Positions 43,368-52,986 of a stretch of 64,000 nt of DNA are shown here, piece by piece (the first letter of the stretch is position 1; each line of letters begins with the position of its first letter). The notes under the pieces were generated by a model. It saw only the letters and a list, made by a program, of their open reading frames with translations. It did not search any database and was not told the origin of the DNA. The DNA is from an uncultured Candidatus Saccharibacteria bacterium (GTDB lineage: Bacteria; Patescibacteriota; Saccharimonadia; Saccharimonadales; Saccharimonadaceae): positions 93,350-157,349 of the forward strand of contig CALIXF010000003.1 in NCBI GenBank assembly GCA_938046735.1, in the 5' to 3' direction. Both the position numbers and the translations under genes were made by a program.

Positions 43368-44756
43368 ATGGCTGAGGATGTAAGTTTGCAAAAAAGAGGA
43401 TTGACAGGAGAATATATTTTGGCTTTATCGAGGAAGAAAAATGAGCCAAAATGGTTGTGTGATCTGAGATTAGAAGGGCTAAAATATTGGAATAAGCTCA
43501 GTATGCCGAAATGGGCGCCGGACATATCGGAATTGAATTTAGATGAAATATTGATGTATGTCGAGACTGGGAATGAAATGGTTTCAAGTTGGGATGAAGT
43601 GCCAGAGGAAATAAAAAATACTTTTGATCAATTAGGTATTCCAAAAGCAGAACAGGAGCATTTGGCAGGAGTGGGGGCGCAGTATGACTCAGAAGTAATC
43701 TATCATAATTTAAAGGAACGTATTGCTAAAAAAGGGGTAATTTATTTACCGATGGAGGAAGCAATCCAGTTAACAAAAAGTAAAAAAGAAAACATAATCA
43801 CAAAATATGGAGTGGATGTTGGCAGTATTGTTAAAAAACATTTTATGAAATTGATTTCAGAAAAAGATCATAAATTTGCGGCACTGCACGCTGCGGTGTG
43901 GAGTGGTGGTTCTTTCATTTATATCCCAAAAAATGTAAGTGTAGAAATACCGATTCAGAGTTATTATCGATTAAACGCTCCAGGAGCTGGACAATTTGAA
44001 CATACCTTAATTGTAGTAGATGAGGGGTCGGATTTGCACTTTATTGAAGGTTGTTCGGCACCAAAATATACAGTTTCAAATCTACATGCAGGGAGTGTGG
44101 AGCTTTATGTAAAGAAAAATAGTAGATTAAAATTTTCCACGGTAGAAAGTTGGTCAAAAAATGTATTCAATTTGAATACAAAACGAGCGTACGTTGAGGA
44201 AGATGGAGCAATTGAATGGATAACAGGTTCATTTGGTTCGAAAGTTTCCATGTTATATCCGATGGGAATTTTGGCTGGAGCACGCTCAAAAATGGAATAT
44301 ACAGGGGTATCATTTGCCGGTGATGGTCAAGTATTGGACACTGGTGCAAAAGTTGTTCATTTGGCAGAGGATACTTATTCAATGATGAATGCGAAATCAC
44401 TAAGTAAGGGCGGGGGTGTTTCAATAACACGAACTTTGGCAAAAATTTGTAAAAATGCTCTGCGAGCAAAATCTTATACAGACTGTAAATCGCTGATTTT
44501 GGATAAACAGTCAATTTCGAATGCAATACCAGAGGTGAAAGTGGAATGTAATGAGGCGGAAGTTTCACACGAGGCAAGTGTGGGAAAAATTTCGGATGAG
44601 GCAATTTATTATCTCCAGACGAGAGGGATTAGCGAGGGGGAAGCAAGAGCGATGATTGTACGAGGCTTTACCGGTGATGTGTCTAAGGAGCTACCAATCG
44701 AATACGCGATGGAGATGAATAATTTGATTAGAATGGAAATGGAAGGTACGGCCTAA
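43368..44756 (+). CDS. sufB: Fe-S scaffold protein SufB
   Basis: The 462-aa protein has the SufB beta-helix with AALHAAVWSGGSFIYIPKNV, GSFGSKVSMLYPMGIL and the C-terminal ISDEAIYYLQTRGISEGEARAMIVRGF block. It assembles clusters with SufC. No sufD follows, so the complex is probably a SufB homodimer with SufC. It is 70 nt downstream of sufC. Confidence 0.96.
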   Translation: MAEDVSLQKRGLTGEYILALSRKKNEPKWLCDLRLEGLKYWNKLSMPKWAPDISELNLDEILMYVETGNEMVSSWDEVPEEIKNTFDQLGIPKAEQEHLAGVGAQYDSEVIYHNLKERIAKKGVIYLPMEEAIQLTKSKKENIITKYGVDVGSIVKKHFMKLISEKDHKFAALHAAVWSGGSFIYIPKNVSVEIPIQSYYRLNAPGAGQFEHTLIVVDEGSDLHFIEGCSAPKYTVSNLHAGSVELYVKKNSRLKFSTVESWSKNVFNLNTKRAYVEEDGAIEWITGSFGSKVSMLYPMGILAGARSKMEYTGVSFAGDGQVLDTGAKVVHLAEDTYSMMNAKSLSKGGGVSITRTLAKICKNALRAKSYTDCKSLILDKQSISNAIPEVKVECNEAEVSHEASVGKISDEAIYYLQTRGISEGEARAMIVRGFTGDVSKELPIEYAMEMNNLIRMEMEGTA

Positions 44757-44771
44757 TAGGTCTATTTGAGG

Positions 44772-45965
44772 AAGATGTTAAGAGAAGAGTTTGCGATTTT
44801 TGAAGAAGTACCGGAAATAATTGACCCAATATTACCATTTGTGTATTTGGATAATGCAGCGACAATGCAAAGACCCAATAGGGTGATTAAAAAGGAAGCT
44901 GAGTATTACGAGATCATGAATGCAAACCCGTTGAGAGGGTTGTATAAATTAAGTGAACAGTCAACAAGACTACTTAATAAGACAAGAATAAAAGTAGCGG
45001 AATATATTGGGGCAGATCCGGATGAAATTGTGTTTGTAAAAAATACTACGGAGGGGATTAATTTGATAGCGAATGGGATGCGGGAGGTGATTTGTGGAGA
45101 TGAAAAAATTTTAGTGAGTCTAGATTCACATCACAGTAATATTTTGCCTTTTACAGAGCGATATAAGTCACAGACGGTGGTCTGCGACGATATATTGAAG
45201 GAACTTAATAAAAATAAAAAGAAGGTGGGATTAGTAGCGTTAACGGGTTTAAGCAATGTAAGTGGTGAAGAACAGATTGATTTAGTGAAAGAAATACGAA
45301 AATCTGGTTATGATCGTGCGATTTTAGTAGATGCCGCACAATTAGTGGCGCATAAACGAATTAATGTTAAAGAGATGAATGCGGACTTTTTGGTTTTTTC
45401 TGGTCATAAAATAGGCGCGCCGATGGGAATCGGAGTGCTATATATGAGTCGGGAGTGGATGGAAAAAATTAAACCGTTAAATTATGGCGGTGAGATGGTG
45501 GAAGGGGTGGAGATTGATAAGAAAGGGGCGATCATGAGTGATTTTTCTTTTGGTCCACAGAAATTTGAAGGTGGAACAATAAATATGGGGGGAGTGGCGG
45601 GGCTTTTTGCAGCGATTGATTTTTGGAGAGAATATAATGGCAAGAATGAGTTATTTAAAGCGACTGATGATCTGACTTATTACACGTTGGAGAAAATTAA
45701 TGAAATTGAGGATGTCCAAATCTATTACGGTAAAAATGGAATAATAGTATTTAATGTAAGAGGTGTGCATCCACATGATACGGCGCAAATTCTAAGTAAT
45801 TTTGGAATAATGGTACGTGCAGGCTGGCATTGTGCGGAACCGTTTTTAAGTAGAAAGAAAATTGGTCCGGCAGTGAGGGCGAGTTTGATGTTCTACAATA
45901 CGAAAAATGAGATAAATTATTTAGTCTCAATTTTAGCAAAAGTAAGAAGTGAGATGAGACTTTAA
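44772..45965 (+). CDS. sufS: Cysteine desulfurase SufS
   Basis: A PLP aminotransferase-fold enzyme that takes sulfur from cysteine. Seen: YLDNAATMQRP, NTTEGINLI, the PLP lysine in FSGHKIGAPMGIGVLY, and the active cysteine in RAGWHCAEPFLSRK. Around 397 aa, normal. The start region has several candidates (TTG 44766, ATG 44775 and others); I favour the first few codons. It follows sufB directly. Confidence 0.95.
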   Translation, partial: KMLREEFAIFEEVPEIIDPILPFVYLDNAATMQRPNRVIKKEAEYYEIMNANPLRGLYKLSEQSTRLLNKTRIKVAEYIGADPDEIVFVKNTTEGINLIANGMREVICGDEKILVSLDSHHSNILPFTERYKSQTVVCDDILKELNKNKKKVGLVALTGLSNVSGEEQIDLVKEIRKSGYDRAILVDAAQLVAHKRINVKEMNADFLVFSGHKIGAPMGIGVLYMSREWMEKIKPLNYGGEMVEGVEIDKKGAIMSDFSFGPQKFEGGTINMGGVAGLFAAIDFWREYNGKNELFKATDDLTYYTLEKINEIEDVQIYYGKNGIIVFNVRGVHPHDTAQILSNFGIMVRAGWHCAEPFLSRKKIGPAVRASLMFYNTKNEINYLVSILAKVRSEMRL

Positions 45966-45968
45966 ATT

Positions 45969-46376
45969 ATGTATGATGAGATTTTATTAGAACATAATCT
46001 ATATCCTAAGAATCGAGGAAAACTTGAGGGGTGCGAGATTTTCCGAGAATTAAAAAATGCCAGTTGTGGAGATAAAATATTTGTTCAGTTAAAAATTCGG
46101 AATGGAGTGATTGTTGATGGAAAATTTGAAGGAGTCGGGTGTGCAATCGCTTTAGCATCGGCAGATTTGATGATTGATGTCGTGCGAGGAAAAACAATTG
46201 CTCAGGCTAAGGAATTAAGTGAATTATTTCGAGTGATGATTGTTGACGAAGAAAAATTTAATAAGCAGGGGGGTGAAGACAAAATGGGTGAGGCAATTGC
46301 TTTAAAAATTGTAGAAAGAATGCCAGCGCGGGCAAAATGTGCAGAACTAGCGTGGCGGGTATTTTCGGATAAATAA
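45969..46376 (+). CDS. sufU: SufU-type sulfur acceptor/scaffold
   Basis: The 135-aa IscU-fold protein keeps the three Cys of SufU: NASCGDK, GVGCAIALASADLM and RAKCAELAWRVF. It lies 3 nt after sufS, as in Firmicutes SUF operons, and carries sulfur from SufS. The last gene of the operon sufC-sufB-sufS-sufU. Confidence 0.94.
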   Translation: MYDEILLEHNLYPKNRGKLEGCEIFRELKNASCGDKIFVQLKIRNGVIVDGKFEGVGCAIALASADLMIDVVRGKTIAQAKELSELFRVMIVDEEKFNKQGGEDKMGEAIALKIVERMPARAKCAELAWRVFSDK

Positions 46377-46439
46377 GGTTAAAAAGCTTGTGTTTCGGTT
46401 CATTGCGAATTATAATGGAGAGTAGTTTAGGAGGAATAA

Positions 46440-47009
46440 ATGATAAAGGTGGATGATAGGTTCTTGGCGGAAGTGGGATTGCAGAATTTACCCGAGCCAC
46501 AGAGAACAGCATTTATAACTGAAATCCAGGGTGAACTTGAAAATCGAGTGGGCGAAAAAATGAGTGAGGGGATGACTCCTGAGCAGCTTGAAGAATTTGA
46601 CGGTATTATGCAGAAAGACCGCAACACGATGATTAAGTTTTTGACGAAACTTGGTGATTATAGACAAGACGAGATTTATAAGAAATTATTGCAAAAATAT
46701 AATACGACTGAGGGTACGTTGGAAATACTTGGAGAATATCTAAGTGTTAAGTGGATTCAATTAAATCGTCCTGATTATGCAAGGGTGGCGCAAGATATAG
46801 AGGTAGAATTCAAGCAGGAAATTATTAAAGCTCATGATGAAATTATGGCGATGGTGCGACAGACATCTGTGCCAGAAGAGCAACTGGTGGCATCACAACA
46901 AACTATGATGGCTCCTCAACAGATGACTAGACAATCAGTAGTTTCACAACAACAAATGGTACCACAACAGCCAATGACTAATATGCAGCAACCAGTAATG
47001 CCTACTTGA
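46440..47009 (+). CDS. DUF5663-like protein with an internal UGA before a Q-rich tail
   Basis: The first 60 residues (VGLQNLPEPQRTAFITEIQ, EQLEEFDGIM) match the DUF5663 domain found in CPR proteins; the next 80 are helical, and the C-terminus is rich in Gln, Met and Pro. The frame stops at TGA (47007-47009), but it stays open for 22 more codons to TAG at 47078 with the same Gln/Met-rich style (QAGMMQNPYAQQT...). The stop has the leaky TGA-C context. It may be a point mutation, a read-through site or a sequencing error. AGGAGG precedes the ATG. The function is unknown. Confidence 0.75.
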   Translation: MIKVDDRFLAEVGLQNLPEPQRTAFITEIQGELENRVGEKMSEGMTPEQLEEFDGIMQKDRNTMIKFLTKLGDYRQDEIYKKLLQKYNTTEGTLEILGEYLSVKWIQLNRPDYARVAQDIEVEFKQEIIKAHDEIMAMVRQTSVPEEQLVASQQTMMAPQQMTRQSVVSQQQMVPQQPMTNMQQPVMPT

Positions 47010-47105
47010 CAGGCCGGAATGATGCAAAATCCATACGCACAACAAACATCGCAAGTATCATTCACTAATTGGAACTAGAAATAAAAATAAGTCTAGGAGA
47101 TAGGC

Positions 47106-47909
47106 TTATTTTTTGAGATAACCATTATAGAAAGAAATAGCATCCATAGCTTTGCGACCAGCAGGTTGGAGGCGATCAATGACAATGTTTTGATGATCAC
47201 CACAAGTGATTTTGACTTTGGCACGCTGGTCATTGGTGGAGTTAGTATCAAGATGAGCAGCAAGAATAATACATTCTTGATTTTTTATGGTTAATTTACT
47301 CTTGGGGAAACCTTGGAAGGCGCGAATTTGATTGAGAAGGGCTTGAGAGGGCTTTTTGAGATCAAGATTTGACATGGAAGTATCGAATTTAGTGGTATAA
47401 GTCGCCTTGTTGTCGTCTTGTGGAATGGGGGTGGGAAGTTTATTAAGATTATTGATTAGCCAATTGGTGGCGTGAGTCGAAAGTTTTGTATAAATTTCTT
47501 CTTTGGATGGTTGTGGTGAAAATTGATTAGCCATAATAGTATCTTGAAAATAAATCGGTCCAGCATCCATAGCCTTAACTAGTTTCATGATTGAAACGGA
47601 GAAATTTTGATCACCGTTTAAAATAGCGGATTCGATGGGTGAGGCGCCACGATAGGCTGGAAGAAGAGAGGGATGAATATTGAGAATACCGTAGGGTTCA
47701 AAGAGTTCAAGAAGATCAGACTTAATGAGTATGCCGAAGCTTGCAAGAATGCCAAAGGCTGAAGGGTTAGCAGTTTTAATTTTTTTGACTTCTTCAAGAT
47801 CTTGCTTGGTTTTGGCATGGAAGATGATTTGAAAATCAGAATGTTGCTCAAGAAGAGTTTTGGTAGTGTCAGCGAGTGGACCATTGCCAAAAAAGATAAT
47901 ATTAGTCAT
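47106..47909 (-). CDS. fmt: Methionyl-tRNA formyltransferase
   Basis: It formylates initiator Met-tRNA. The N-terminal domain has the family signature HPSLLPAYRGASPIE and the MDAGPIYFQ segment; the C-terminal OB-like domain is short (267 aa against about 315). It overlaps the def stop by 8 nt, so deformylase and formyltransferase are translated together. Confidence 0.95.
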   Translation of the reverse strand: MTNIIFFGNGPLADTTKTLLEQHSDFQIIFHAKTKQDLEEVKKIKTANPSAFGILASFGILIKSDLLELFEPYGILNIHPSLLPAYRGASPIESAILNGDQNFSVSIMKLVKAMDAGPIYFQDTIMANQFSPQPSKEEIYTKLSTHATNWLINNLNKLPTPIPQDDNKATYTTKFDTSMSNLDLKKPSQALLNQIRAFQGFPKSKLTIKNQECIILAAHLDTNSTNDQRAKVKITCGDHQNIVIDRLQPAGRKAMDAISFYNGYLKK

Positions 47910-48474
47910 CAGGGAATAGTTCCGGATTATTTTTGATACGTTGGTCGTAATTGAGTGGCTTAAGATCGCCGTTTTTATCTAATTCAAAGAAAGCTTTTTC
48001 GTCATCTTTGATATGATCGATAAAGAGAATACCATTAAGGTGGTCAATCTCATGCGCAAGGGTGCGTGCGAGATTATCTTCGGCTTTAATGCGGACTTCG
48101 GTACCGTCAATGAGTTTAGCTTTAATACGAAGTTTAGAGGTACGAGGCACAAGACCATAAATAAAAGGAACAGAAAGACAACCTTCATAATCACTAACGA
48201 TTTTGCCACTAGCTTTAATAACTTCTGGATCAATGAGAGCCGTAAAACTAGCATTATTTTTATCATCAAGATCATCGCGGATGATAATAATTCGTTTATT
48301 AATCCCAAGTTGTGGTGCAGCCATGGCAGCAGAAAGTTCATGGGGGTGTTGCTTTTCCCATTCAAGACTAGCGTCTATCATTTGTCGAACAACTTCTTTA
48401 GTTTCATCGGTGATATGATTGACTTTAGTAGAGGGTTGTCTTAAACGTGGATCAGGCACAGTTATAATCTTCAT
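47902..48474 (-). CDS. def: Peptide deformylase
   Basis: It removes the formyl group from nascent proteins. Motifs: MAAPQLGI (motif 1 with an Ala-rich variant of GxGxAAxQ), EGCLSVP (motif 2, metal Cys) and LAHEIDHLNG (motif 3, HExxH). The start is ATG 48474 because TATAAT (48486-48481) ends 6 nt before it; the longer frame to 48549 has no promoter support. 190 aa. Confidence 0.95.
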   Translation of the reverse strand: MKIITVPDPRLRQPSTKVNHITDETKEVVRQMIDASLEWEKQHPHELSAAMAAPQLGINKRIIIIRDDLDDKNNASFTALIDPEVIKASGKIVSDYEGCLSVPFIYGLVPRTSKLRIKAKLIDGTEVRIKAEDNLARTLAHEIDHLNGILFIDHIKDDEKAFFELDKNGDLKPLNYDQRIKNNPELFPDD

Positions 48475-48571
48475 GGGTATATTATAATATTTTTTGAGAG
48501 TTTTATAAAGCATAAGAGTCTGGGGAAATAAAAATAAAAAAGAGCTCATGGTTGTAAAAATAGAAAATAGT

Positions 48572-48599
48572 TTTACACTTTAAGTAGAGAGACTAGAAA
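48572..48599 (+). promoter_or_regulatory. Possible promoter of a structured RNA
   Basis: TTTACA (48572-48577), 16-nt spacer, TAGAAA (48594-48599), pointing into the 48.6 kb hairpin region. Confidence 0.45.
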
Positions 48600-48605
48600 T
48601 TAAAG

Positions 48606-48830
48606 AAAAGAGATATTGGCATAAGCTATTGAAGCTACTGACCGTTGGCGACTTAGCCTGAGATGTGGAGGGGAATTCTTAGAAAAGGATTGTGAATCTT
48701 TTTCTAAAACACGAAATGAAAAAATCTCTCAACTTGAAACTGCCGTGGTAGTTTTTGCTCCTAAAAAATAAATTATAATTTCTAAACTCGCCTCCACGTC
48801 TTAGGCTAATTATCTCAATGCACTTTAAGA
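48606..48830 (+). ncRNA. Unidentified structured RNA with a 19-bp closing stem
   Basis: In the def-priA spacer, 48653-48671 pairs with 48791-48809 over 19 bp. Two of the pairs are G-U when read on the plus strand and would be C-A mismatches on the minus strand, so the RNA is probably plus-strand. Outside it GAGATA (48610-48615) pairs with TATCTC (48811-48816). Inside are two good hairpins: AGAAAAGGATT/AATCTTTTTCT (48681-48705) and AAACTGC/GTAGTTT (48737-48754). No coding frame fits. I cannot match it to a known family; a clear terminator is not visible. Confidence 0.6.
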
Positions 48831-48883
48831 CGAATATTGTATTGGTAGTTTTTCCGATGTATGAAATTTTGAAAATAAAAAAA

Positions 48884-50848
48884 CTAGAGTAAAGATGGTG
48901 GGTCAAGAATATATTTGAGATTAGGAAAAGAATAGATTGATTTAATGGCAGAAATGAGTTTTTGTCGTGAGGAAGATTTAAGAATAATCTGCCAAGTATA
49001 ACCATTAGTAGAGAATTCATGAAAAGCAGGGGTGGGAGCAGATAGATATACGTCATTTAATGGGCGAAGTAAAGTGTATAATTCGCGGACCTTGCGAATA
49101 GTGGTTTGTTCGGTTTTTTGGGTTATATAGAGTTTAGCTAGGTGATAATATGGGGGGAAGTGTGCCAATTGACGTTTTTTGATGAGATATTGGTAGGCGT
49201 TATTGTAGTCATTCTGCATAGAAAAATGAATAATAGGATGGTCTGGTTGGTAAGTTTGAATGAAAACGGAGGCTTCATTGAGATGTCCACGACCGACGCG
49301 ACCAATAACTTGAGTAAGTAAATGAAAGCTACGCTCTTCGGATGAATAATCAGGTAAGCTTAAACCACTATCGGCTTGAACGATGCCAACTGTAGCTAGT
49401 CGGGGAAGATCAAGGCCTTTGGTGAGAAGTTGAGTGCCAATGAGAATATCTATGGAGCCATCTTGAATTTTTGTATAGAGGTGGTTAAGGGAGGTTTCAG
49501 TAGTATTGTCGGCGTCAAAACGAGCGATGTGAGCGGATCTAAAAAGTTTGTGAAGTTCGGATTCTAGTAGCTTAGTGCCAAAACCTTTGTGAATAATAGA
49601 TGAATGATGGCAAATCGGGCAGGTCTTAGGTACTGGCTCTATATGCCCACAAGTGTGACAGGTGAGGCTAAAATTATCACTATGAAGAGTAAGGGGAAGA
49701 AGACAATTAGGGCAGAGAGCTTGCCATCCACATTGATCACAGATAGTGAGGGGGGCTGAGCCACGACGATTATGAAAAATAAGAGTTTGTTGATGCTGCT
49801 CGAGGTTCTGAGTAATTTTTTTGATCAATGGATCGGAAAAATAGCGGTTTTGGGAAAAAGAGGTGGGATCTCGGAGGTCAATAAGATGCAACTCTGGATT
49901 AATTGCAGTATTTTTAGCTTTTTGAGAAAGTGAAACGTAAGCATGATTTTTTTGTGCAAGATAGAAGTCTTCGATAAGTGGTGTGGCGGTGCCGTATATA
50001 CAGCAGATATTTTTAGTGTTCGCAATAAAACTGGCAAGGCGAAGGGTAGAGTAGCGTGGAGAATTATCTTGATAATATGCGGGATCATGGGCTTCATCGA
50101 TAACGACAAGTCCAAGATTTTGAAGTGGAGAAAAAAGGGCGGAGCGAGGGCCAATGATAATGAGCGGTTTCGTACTCTTGATGACTTCCTGCCAGATTTG
50201 ATGACGAGTGGCCTCAGTTTGTTTGGAATGGATAGTGATAACGGAGTTTGGAAAGTAAAATTGAAATTGTTGTACTAACTGTGAGGTTAAAGAGATTTCA
50301 GGAACAAGAATAATGCTGGAGAGCTGCTTTTGAAATTGTTCCATAGCGAGAGTGAGATAAAGATTGGTTTTACCGGAACCGGTTACTCCATGAAGTAGTT
50401 TGGTTTTAGATGTAATTTGTTGAAGAGATTTAAGCGCGGCTTTTTGAAAAGAGTTTAGAGGAATAGTTTTTTGATGATTAATTAATGAGGTGGAGAGATT
50501 TAATTCTTCTTTTTTTCGACGCTTTTTAGCAATTCCTTTAGGAAGAAGGAGATTGGCTATAGCTGGGAGAGGAGTTAGATAATAATCGCTGAGCCAAAAA
50601 GCGGCTTTAAGTAAAAAAGAAGGTAGTGGGGGGAGAGGTAGAACTGAATGAATAGATTTGATTTTGAAGGAAGAATTTTGAGGGGGAGTAATTGAATGAT
50701 GGATAATGCCAGGGATGATGGATTTGCCGAGAGGAACTAAGACGATTTGTCCGGGATCGAGTTTTTCGGTAGAAGAATAGGTTAGTAAGCTTTCGAGTGA
50801 GCTAGCGTCTTGACGAAAAATTTTAGTTGGGATGACCTGATAATACAT
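48884..50848 (-). CDS. priA: Primosomal helicase PriA
   Basis: It restarts replication at stalled forks. Walker A is GVTGSGKTN, the DEAH box DEAHDPAYYQ, and the zinc-binding insert has paired cysteines (CDQCG, CPNC, CHTCG, CPIC). Helicase motifs V-VI (GTQLLTKGLDLP, QVIGRVGRG) are intact. The start is ATG 50848 since TAAAAT (50861-50856) ends 7 nt before it; the reading frame continues upstream to 51007 but without promoter or site. 654 aa. Confidence 0.94.
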   Translation of the reverse strand: MYYQVIPTKIFRQDASSLESLLTYSSTEKLDPGQIVLVPLGKSIIPGIIHHSITPPQNSSFKIKSIHSVLPLPPLPSFLLKAAFWLSDYYLTPLPAIANLLLPKGIAKKRRKKEELNLSTSLINHQKTIPLNSFQKAALKSLQQITSKTKLLHGVTGSGKTNLYLTLAMEQFQKQLSSIILVPEISLTSQLVQQFQFYFPNSVITIHSKQTEATRHQIWQEVIKSTKPLIIIGPRSALFSPLQNLGLVVIDEAHDPAYYQDNSPRYSTLRLASFIANTKNICCIYGTATPLIEDFYLAQKNHAYVSLSQKAKNTAINPELHLIDLRDPTSFSQNRYFSDPLIKKITQNLEQHQQTLIFHNRRGSAPLTICDQCGWQALCPNCLLPLTLHSDNFSLTCHTCGHIEPVPKTCPICHHSSIIHKGFGTKLLESELHKLFRSAHIARFDADNTTETSLNHLYTKIQDGSIDILIGTQLLTKGLDLPRLATVGIVQADSGLSLPDYSSEERSFHLLTQVIGRVGRGHLNEASVFIQTYQPDHPIIHFSMQNDYNNAYQYLIKKRQLAHFPPYYHLAKLYITQKTEQTTIRKVRELYTLLRPLNDVYLSAPTPAFHEFSTNGYTWQIILKSSSRQKLISAIKSIYSFPNLKYILDPPSLL

Positions 50849-50990
50849 TGAAGTAATTTTATCATAATGAGGTATGAGAAATGTTGAGGGGAATATGATT
50901 AGATTCTTTAATGAATCGGATAGAGTTATTGTTGTGAGAAATACTGATTTTTGGTATACTAAATGGAAGAAGCGAAAAGTGAGGTAAAAC

Positions 50991-51293
50991 ATGTTGGATA
51001 TATTCATTACATCTCGGGTCCGACGAAAGATATTGGTGGTTTTTGCGAAATATCCAGATTTTAAGACACATGTACGAGCATTGTCGAAATTAATTCATGA
51101 AGATCCGGGAAATATTCAGAGAGAGTTAAAGAGGCTTGAAAAAGGTAATTTTTTGATTGTAACTAAAAAAGGCAATACGACAATTTATCAAACGAATAAA
51201 CAGTTTCCGATTTTGAAAGAATTACAGGGAATTGTAATAAAAAGCAAACAGATGGCGCCAAGTTCAAAACAGAGTAAGACGATGATTCAGTAA
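50991..51293 (+). CDS. Winged-helix DNA-binding protein, 100 aa
   Basis: The protein is one winged helix: SRVRRKILVVFAKYP, VRALSKLIHEDPGNIQRELKRLEKGNFLI and a wing KKGNTTIYQTN. The same layout as the N-terminus of the regulator at 10586, i.e. ArsR-like. It is encoded divergently from priA, whose start is 143 nt away, and upstream of recJ. The target is unknown. Confidence 0.75.
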   Translation: MLDIFITSRVRRKILVVFAKYPDFKTHVRALSKLIHEDPGNIQRELKRLEKGNFLIVTKKGNTTIYQTNKQFPILKELQGIVIKSKQMAPSSKQSKTMIQ

Positions 51294-51352
51294 TCATAAT
51301 GATTTGAATGCAGAATTGATAATTGAAGAAGAAAAGAAAAATAGAATATATC

Positions 51353-52942
51353 ATGAATGATATTTTTGATCAGTTATTGAAAAAGAGAGGCATTACAGAA
51401 GATTTTTTGAGCCCCAAATATCGATTAGATTTGGCGGATAAGTTGCCAGATATTAGAAAAGCTAGCGAACGAATTATTCAGGCTGTGAATAAAAAAGAGA
51501 CAGTATTGATTTATGGAGACTATGATGTAGACGGAGTGACGGCAAGTACGCTGATGTATGACTGTTTGAAAATGAGTGGAATTTTGAATATAGAGGTGAT
51601 GCTTCCAGATCGTTTTATTGATGGTTATGGGATGGGCGGACGCGTAAAAGAACGAGCAAAGGAAGTTGGGGCTAATTTGATTATTACAGTTGATTGTGGC
51701 AGTAATAATGCAGAAGTGATTGATGAATTATCAAAACAGGGGGTGGATGTGATTGTGACGGATCACCATGAAATTATGAAAGATATACCGAAGTCGGCGG
51801 TGGCGGTAGTAAATCCAAAACGAGACAAAAAATCGGAATTAAGAGAGCTGTGTGGATGTGGAGTAGCTTTTTTGATGATGCAGAAAATGGTGTCGCTTGG
51901 ATATATTGAATCTGGTCGAGAGAAATGGTTTTTGGATTTAGTATTAGTGGGGACATTATGCGATTCGATGGTGCTAGATTCTGTGAATAGAATGTTAAGT
52001 TATTATGGGATGAAAGTATTAAAGAAGACAAAAAGACCAGGGTTGATAGAACTTTTAAAAGTAGCAAGAACAGAAAAAATAAATTCGGAAACGATTGGTT
52101 TCCAGATTGGGCCAAGGTTAAACGCTGGGGGGAGAATGAAGTCGGCTGAAATTTCACTCAAACTTTTGATGTCGAAGAACCATCGTGAAGCAGGTGAACT
52201 TGCAATGAAGCTGAATCAGTTAAACCAGGATAGACGGAATAGTCAAAAACAGGCAATGACGGAAATTGCAGAAGTAGATAATGCAGTAATGGTGGTGACC
52301 GGTAAATGGCATGAGGGGGTGTTGGGAATTATTGCGGGAAGATTAGTGGAAAAATATCACAAACCAGCTTTTGTGTTGACGGAGACAGAGGAAGGAATTT
52401 TTAAAGGTTCTGGTCGATCATTTGGTGATTTTAACTTGGCGGATGTACTAAAAAAGTGTGAGAAAGAAATTATCGGTGGTGGCGGACATGCGGCGGCTTG
52501 TGGTCTAAAGATATTGAAAGAGAAGCTACCAAAGTTTATCTCTGCGGTAAATAATTATTATGAAAGTTTAGGGCTAGAGGATCAGGAAAAATATTTGGAA
52601 GCAAAAGCAGATTTAGAAATTGAATCTTTGGGGCTTTTGACTTTAGATTTGATGGAAAAAATTAGAAACTTAGAACCATTTGGGATGGGAAATCCAGAGC
52701 CAATTTTTCTATTAAAGAATATGGAAATAAGAAAAATCAATAAGATGGGGACTGAGGAGCAGCATATGCGGATGATATTGAGAGACGAAAGGGGATGTGA
52801 ATTTAAGATAATTGCCTTTAACGCGCCAGAGGAGTGGCTAAGACTTGAAGAAGGGATGAGGCGAGATATTTGGGTGAATTTAGTAGAAAACGAATGGCAG
52901 AACTATAAAAGTGTGGAGGGGAGAATTTTGCAGATTAAGTAA
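51353..52942 (+). CDS. recJ: Single-strand DNA exonuclease RecJ
   Basis: A 5'-3' exonuclease of the DHH family: YGDYDVDGVTAS (motif I), TVDCGSNN (motif II), TDHHE (motif III, the DHH), GTLCDSMVL (motif IV), and the DHHA1 domain with GGGGHAAACG. A C-terminal OB-like region follows. The start is ATG 51353, with TAGAAT 5 nt before it; the upstream TTG at 51323 is in frame but unsupported. About 529 aa. Confidence 0.94.
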   Translation: MNDIFDQLLKKRGITEDFLSPKYRLDLADKLPDIRKASERIIQAVNKKETVLIYGDYDVDGVTASTLMYDCLKMSGILNIEVMLPDRFIDGYGMGGRVKERAKEVGANLIITVDCGSNNAEVIDELSKQGVDVIVTDHHEIMKDIPKSAVAVVNPKRDKKSELRELCGCGVAFLMMQKMVSLGYIESGREKWFLDLVLVGTLCDSMVLDSVNRMLSYYGMKVLKKTKRPGLIELLKVARTEKINSETIGFQIGPRLNAGGRMKSAEISLKLLMSKNHREAGELAMKLNQLNQDRRNSQKQAMTEIAEVDNAVMVVTGKWHEGVLGIIAGRLVEKYHKPAFVLTETEEGIFKGSGRSFGDFNLADVLKKCEKEIIGGGGHAAACGLKILKEKLPKFISAVNNYYESLGLEDQEKYLEAKADLEIESLGLLTLDLMEKIRNLEPFGMGNPEPIFLLKNMEIRKINKMGTEEQHMRMILRDERGCEFKIIAFNAPEEWLRLEEGMRRDIWVNLVENEWQNYKSVEGRILQIK

Positions 52943-52986
52943 AGCTCTGTTGAAAAAATGTAGCGTATCTGATATAATGCCGGTAT

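Noticed and set aside
46440..47078. UGA recoded as Gly or Trp (as in SR1/Gracilibacteria)
   Set aside because: Many other genes here end in TGA (for example at 11680, 39730 and 43297) and no other core gene has an internal TGA, so the code is standard.
48679..49056. Minus-strand open frame of 125 codons in the def-priA spacer
   Set aside because: It crosses the structured RNA and the priA 3' end, has no ribosome site or promoter and reads as low-complexity.
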